Assembly: GCA_947564305.1 (NCBI GenBank)
Contig: CANOBT010000052.1
Span: 1 to 34,160 of the forward strand
Reading direction: 5' to 3'
DNA length: 34,160 bases
Source of the DNA: an uncultured Lachnospiraceae bacterium
Lineage (GTDB): Bacteria; Bacillota_A; Clostridia; Lachnospirales; Lachnospiraceae
Program-made: the position numbers and the translations under genes
The notes under the pieces: model-generated
The model's input: only the letters and a program-made list of their open reading frames with translations
Told to the model about the DNA's origin: nothing
Database searches by the model: none
In this document: piece after piece, positions 30,775 through 34,160 of the stretch
Numbering within the stretch: the first letter of the stretch is position 1
Layout of the letters: each line of letters begins with the position of its first letter

Positions 30775-30810
30775 ACTTTTCAGACAAAAAGTTAAAAGAG
30801 GTGTGAGATT

Positions 30811-32235
30811 ATGAAAGAAAAAGTACAACTATTTGGAAGATCGTTAAGCGGCATGGTGATGCCGAATATCGGCGCATTTATCGCATGGGGAATTATTACT
30901 GCATTGTTTATCGAGTCAGGCTGGATTCCCAATGAACGGATTGCTCAGCTCGTAAACCCGATGTCTTCGGTATTGCTTCCCCTTCTGATTGCATACACGG
31001 GAGGAAATGTGATTGGAGGACAACGGGGAGGCGTTATCGGCGCCCTGGCAACCATGGGAGTCATCGTTGGTTCGGATATCCCCATGTTTATCGGTGCAAT
31101 GATTGTAGGACCGCTTTCCGCATGGATATTGAAAAAATTTGACAAACTGATGGAAAATCATATCAAGGCCGGATTTGAAATGCTGGTCAACAACTTTTCA
31201 TTGGGAATCATCGGAGCAATTCTGGCAGTTGCGGCTATGTATGGTGTAACGCCATTAGTGAATACGTTAAATGCAGCCATGAGCGCCGGGGTTGGTTTCT
31301 TCGTAGACCACGGCCTGTTGCCGCTCACCAGTGTATTTATTGAACCGGCCAAGGTGCTGTTTTTGAATAATGCGATTAACCATGGTATTTTGTCGCCTAT
31401 GGGAATCCAGCAGGTAGAGGAAGCCGGAAAATCCATTTTCTTCCTGTTGGAATCCAATCCGGGACCGGGACTTGGAGTGCTGTTAGCATACTGTATTGCA
31501 GGAAAAGGAAGTGCAAAAAGTTCTGCTCCAGGCGCAGTGATCATTCATTTCCTGGGTGGTATCCATGAGATTTATTTCCCATATATCCTGATGAATCCCT
31601 TTTTGCTGCTTGCGACTATCGCAGGCGGGGCCAGCGGAGTGTTTGTCTTCAACCTGTTAAATGTAGGATTGAGTGCACCGGCTTCTCCGGGAAGCATCCT
31701 GGCGTTGCTGATGATGGCGGAACGTCATTCTTATGTGGGATTGATTCTGGGCGTATTGGTATCCACTGTAGTTTCCTTCGTGATTGCAATGCCATTATTG
31801 AAGTTTATGGGAAAAGATACTTCTCTGGAAGAAGCACAGCAGAAAAAGGATGCCATGAAGAAGCAGGCAAAAGGAATCAGGGATGACAATGCATCCTCTC
31901 AGAATGCAGGTTCTGAGGCCGCAGCGTCTGTACAGGTACAGGGAAGGATACATAAAATTGCATTTGCCTGTGATGCAGGAATGGGCTCCAGTGCAATGGG
32001 AGCAACGGTTTTGAAGAAAAAGATTGCGGCGGCCGGATTAGAGGGAATCGAAGTGATTCATACACCGGTGTCCAGTATCCCGGCAGATGTACAGATTGTG
32101 GTAACGCATCAGGAGCTTGGAGAACGGGCCGCACGCAGTAACCCCAATGCGGAACGAGTTTTGATTACAAATTTCCTGGCAGCGCCGGAATATGAAGTGC
32201 TTGTGGAGGATTTGAAGAAGAGAAATCAGAGTTAA
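30811..32235 (+). CDS. mtlA: PTS mannitol-specific EIICB component
   Basis: 474 aa. The membrane domain EIIC starts VQLFGRSLSGMVMPNIGAFI and has the mannitol family blocks GGNVIGGQRGGVIGALATMG, NHGILSPMG, LESNPGPGLG and FLGGIHEIYFPYILMNPFLL. After a charged linker (about 345-380) the EIIB domain carries the phosphorylated Cys387 (IAFACDAGMGSSAMG). It lacks the EIIA part, which is separate (MtlF) in Firmicutes. It imports mannitol as mannitol-1-phosphate. AGAGGTGTG lies upstream. mtlR follows 21 bases later. Confidence 0.95.
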   Translation: MKEKVQLFGRSLSGMVMPNIGAFIAWGIITALFIESGWIPNERIAQLVNPMSSVLLPLLIAYTGGNVIGGQRGGVIGALATMGVIVGSDIPMFIGAMIVGPLSAWILKKFDKLMENHIKAGFEMLVNNFSLGIIGAILAVAAMYGVTPLVNTLNAAMSAGVGFFVDHGLLPLTSVFIEPAKVLFLNNAINHGILSPMGIQQVEEAGKSIFFLLESNPGPGLGVLLAYCIAGKGSAKSSAPGAVIIHFLGGIHEIYFPYILMNPFLLLATIAGGASGVFVFNLLNVGLSAPASPGSILALLMMAERHSYVGLILGVLVSTVVSFVIAMPLLKFMGKDTSLEEAQQKKDAMKKQAKGIRDDNASSQNAGSEAAASVQVQGRIHKIAFACDAGMGSSAMGATVLKKKIAAAGLEGIEVIHTPVSSIPADVQIVVTHQELGERAARSNPNAERVLITNFLAAPEYEVLVEDLKKRNQS

Positions 32236-32256
32236 GAAACAAAAGGATGGAGAGCT

Positions 32257-34160
32257 ATGGATATCACACCCCGTATGAGACAGATTTTGCTGGTACTGCT
32301 TAGGGAGGACGGACCTATTTCTGTGAAGTCTTTGGCGGAACAGATTGGCGTCAGCAAACGGACTGCCCAAAGAGAATTGGAATACATGGAAAGCACATTG
32401 AAAACCTATGAAATACATTTCTTTTCCAGAACAGGCGTCGGTATCTGGCTGGAGGGCAGTGAAGGGGAAAAGGAACGTCTTTTTGCTCAGGTCAGACAGG
32501 GGGACTCCTATGACGTGAGTAACCGGGAAGAGCGGCGAAAACGTCTGATTTTGGAAATCCTGAAGGAAAAAGGATTAAAAAAGCTGTTTTATTACAGCAG
32601 CCAGTTTGGAGTCAGTGAAGCAACGGTCAGTGCAGATTTGGAATCGGTGGAAAGCTGGCTGAATCAATATGGGATTCAGGTCAGCCGGAAACCGGGAAGC
32701 GGAATTTCGGCCACCGGAAACGAGGAAGATTACCGGCGGGCAATCCGGGCGTTTATCAGTGAAAATATTGACACAAAGATTCTAAGGGATGCCTATGAGA
32801 TGGAGCAGCCGGTGCCGGAACGGTATGGTCTTCTACAGAAAAGTGAGATTGGGCAGGTATTGGATGACGATATTTTGAAACGGGTTGTTGACTGCATCGC
32901 AAGTATGGATAACCTTCGGGTCAAAAATCTGACGGAAAATTCATACGTTGGCCTTGTGCTCCATATTTCCATTGCCATCAACCGGATTTTTAAGAATGAG
33001 GTCATCGAGCCGGGAAACGATTGGATGGAAAAAATAGAAAAGGATGAAGACTTCCGGCTTGCCGAGGCAATTGTGACGGAGCTGGAAGAGGAATTTGAAA
33101 TCCAGATTCCAGAGGTAGAGATTTCGTATATCTGTCTACATATCAAAGGCGCTAAGCATGAAAGAATCCAGTGGAATACGGTTTCCGGACAGCCGATGGA
33201 AAATAAAGAACTGCAGCATTTGATCAATGAGATGATTGATGCCTACGACCCGGTACAATCCTGCCTGCTGAAACAGGATGATGAATTTATACAGGGGCTT
33301 CTGGCACATCTGCAGCCGACGTTGATTCGTCTCAGGCATGGAATGCATATTCAGAATCCCATGCTTCAGGATATACAAGAAGGGTATCCGGAGATTTACC
33401 GAAAGTGCCAAAATGTGTCAGCAGTCCTGGAGAAAAGGACCGGGCGTGCGGTGCCTGAGGAAGAGACCGGTTTTTTAACCGTGCATTTTGGGGCAGCCGT
33501 ATTTCGTCTGGAAGGACGTAAGGAAACGATACGAAAAGTATACGTGGGTGTGGTTTGTTCCAGCGGAATCGGCATTTCCCGTCTGATGGTTTCCAAGCTG
33601 GAGAAGACGTTTAAGGATCAGATGGTTTTGACGGCCTATGGGAAAAATGATATTACGCCATACATTCTTGGAAAAACAGATTTCCTGATTTCCAGTATTC
33701 CGATGGAGCCTATGGAAATTCCGGTCATTCAGGTAAATCCTCTGCTCAATGAGGAAAATATGGAGGAAATCCGAAAATTAGTGTTCCAGTGTGAAAGGAT
33801 GCCAGAAAAGCGCAAGAAGGACAATGAGTTTTCGAACCAGTTAGAGGAGATTAATCTGGTTGCATTGCAGATTAAAACGATTCTGGAGCATTTTGAATTT
33901 TTCAAAGTAGATAATGACATTTCCTTTGAAGAACTGCTCATTGCAATTGGAGAAAAAATGTCGCCCTATTCGGACCGCAGTGGGATGATTCAGGAGGACT
34001 TGATGCGGCGGGAAAAAATTTCTTCTCAGATTTTTGCAGAATTTGGATTCGCCCTACTGCATACCCGGACCAAAGGGGTTATCCGGCCGGAACTCGCGGT
34101 CTGTATGACAAAAGATCTGGGGCCTTTCCAGGAAACATATTTTAAAGGAATCAGGACAGT
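32257..34160 (+). CDS. mtlR: Mannitol operon transcriptional activator MtlR, partial
   Basis: The frame is open at the window edge (634 codons seen; the family is about 690 aa). Order: N-terminal HTH (RQILLVLLREDGPISVKSLA, then KRTAQRELEYMESTL), a second HTH near residues 95-135 (FGVSEATVSADLESVESWL), two PRD domains with regulatory His (about 190-405), an EIIB-Gat-like domain (VYVGVVCSSGIGISRLMVSK) and the beginning of an EIIA-Mtl-like domain with LLHTRTKGV. MtlR senses PTS phosphorylation and activates mtl genes. AAGGATGGAG lies upstream. mtlF and mtlD are expected just beyond the window. Confidence 0.9.
   Translation, partial: MDITPRMRQILLVLLREDGPISVKSLAEQIGVSKRTAQRELEYMESTLKTYEIHFFSRTGVGIWLEGSEGEKERLFAQVRQGDSYDVSNREERRKRLILEILKEKGLKKLFYYSSQFGVSEATVSADLESVESWLNQYGIQVSRKPGSGISATGNEEDYRRAIRAFISENIDTKILRDAYEMEQPVPERYGLLQKSEIGQVLDDDILKRVVDCIASMDNLRVKNLTENSYVGLVLHISIAINRIFKNEVIEPGNDWMEKIEKDEDFRLAEAIVTELEEEFEIQIPEVEISYICLHIKGAKHERIQWNTVSGQPMENKELQHLINEMIDAYDPVQSCLLKQDDEFIQGLLAHLQPTLIRLRHGMHIQNPMLQDIQEGYPEIYRKCQNVSAVLEKRTGRAVPEEETGFLTVHFGAAVFRLEGRKETIRKVYVGVVCSSGIGISRLMVSKLEKTFKDQMVLTAYGKNDITPYILGKTDFLISSIPMEPMEIPVIQVNPLLNEENMEEIRKLVFQCERMPEKRKKDNEFSNQLEEINLVALQIKTILEHFEFFKVDNDISFEELLIAIGEKMSPYSDRSGMIQEDLMRREKISSQIFAEFGFALLHTRTKGVIRPELAVCMTKDLGPFQETYFKGIRT

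Overview
The window looks like a chromosomal segment of a Lachnospiraceae-type gut Firmicute (relatives of Blautia, Dorea, Mediterraneibacter). The support is moderate GC, strong AGGAGG-type ribosome binding sites, canonical sigma-A promoters, a GlgC/GlgD pair, AzlC/AzlD, an ECF S component, a Firmicute-type mannitol PTS with MtlR, and decayed AAA-ATPase/PD-(D/E)XK and Rpn-like genes of the kind amplified in this family. The genus is inference.

Layout. 1-452: a terminator and a shortened ToxN/AbiQ-like gene, the right end of a probable type III toxin-antitoxin locus. 560-703: a tiny membrane protein. About 935-1072: a dispersed hairpin repeat, with a second copy at 25441-25510. 1110-7757: a plus-strand operon with a lipoprotein solute-binding protein, two MalF/MalG-type permeases, an HlyD-like adaptor and a MacB-like permease, with no ATPase. 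7852-8971: a DUF3990 (ADP-ribosyltransferase-like) gene and a tightly coupled partner, possibly a toxin-antitoxin pair. 8993-10390: a doubly broken AAA-ATPase/nuclease gene. 10450-12245 (minus): a YgjP-type metallopeptidase and azlD/azlC. 12465-13054: a 58-aa YjfB protein behind a near-perfect SigD promoter, then a compact Fst/par-like type I toxin-antitoxin locus. 13148-18215: a PatB/MalY aminotransferase, a sodium:alanine symporter, a MATE transporter and a YwaF-like membrane protein. 18456-20712: glgC-glgD. 20806-21738: a tandem 88-89 bp repeat array whose last partial unit supplies the ribosome binding site and start of trmB. 22044-25415: a small ORF, a thioredoxin-like protein and a surface transglutaminase-like lipoprotein. 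25761-27570: tRNA-Lys followed by two tandem Rpn-like cassettes, each ending in a copy of the tRNA 3' half. 27655-30570: an XRE regulator, an ECF S component, and an operon with a secreted nuclease. 30811-34160: mtlA and mtlR (open at the window edge) behind a promoter with a 16-bp palindrome.

The most unusual content is in the small elements. The type I toxin-antitoxin locus has convergent promoters, flanking direct repeats and a shared terminator, and its 28-codon toxin is easily missed by gene callers. The tRNA-Lys cassette array and the trmB repeat array, which appears to combine SD-masking hairpins with an overlapping leader ORF, are the other strong candidates. All functional claims rest on motif recognition and manual base-pair inspection; no database search was run.
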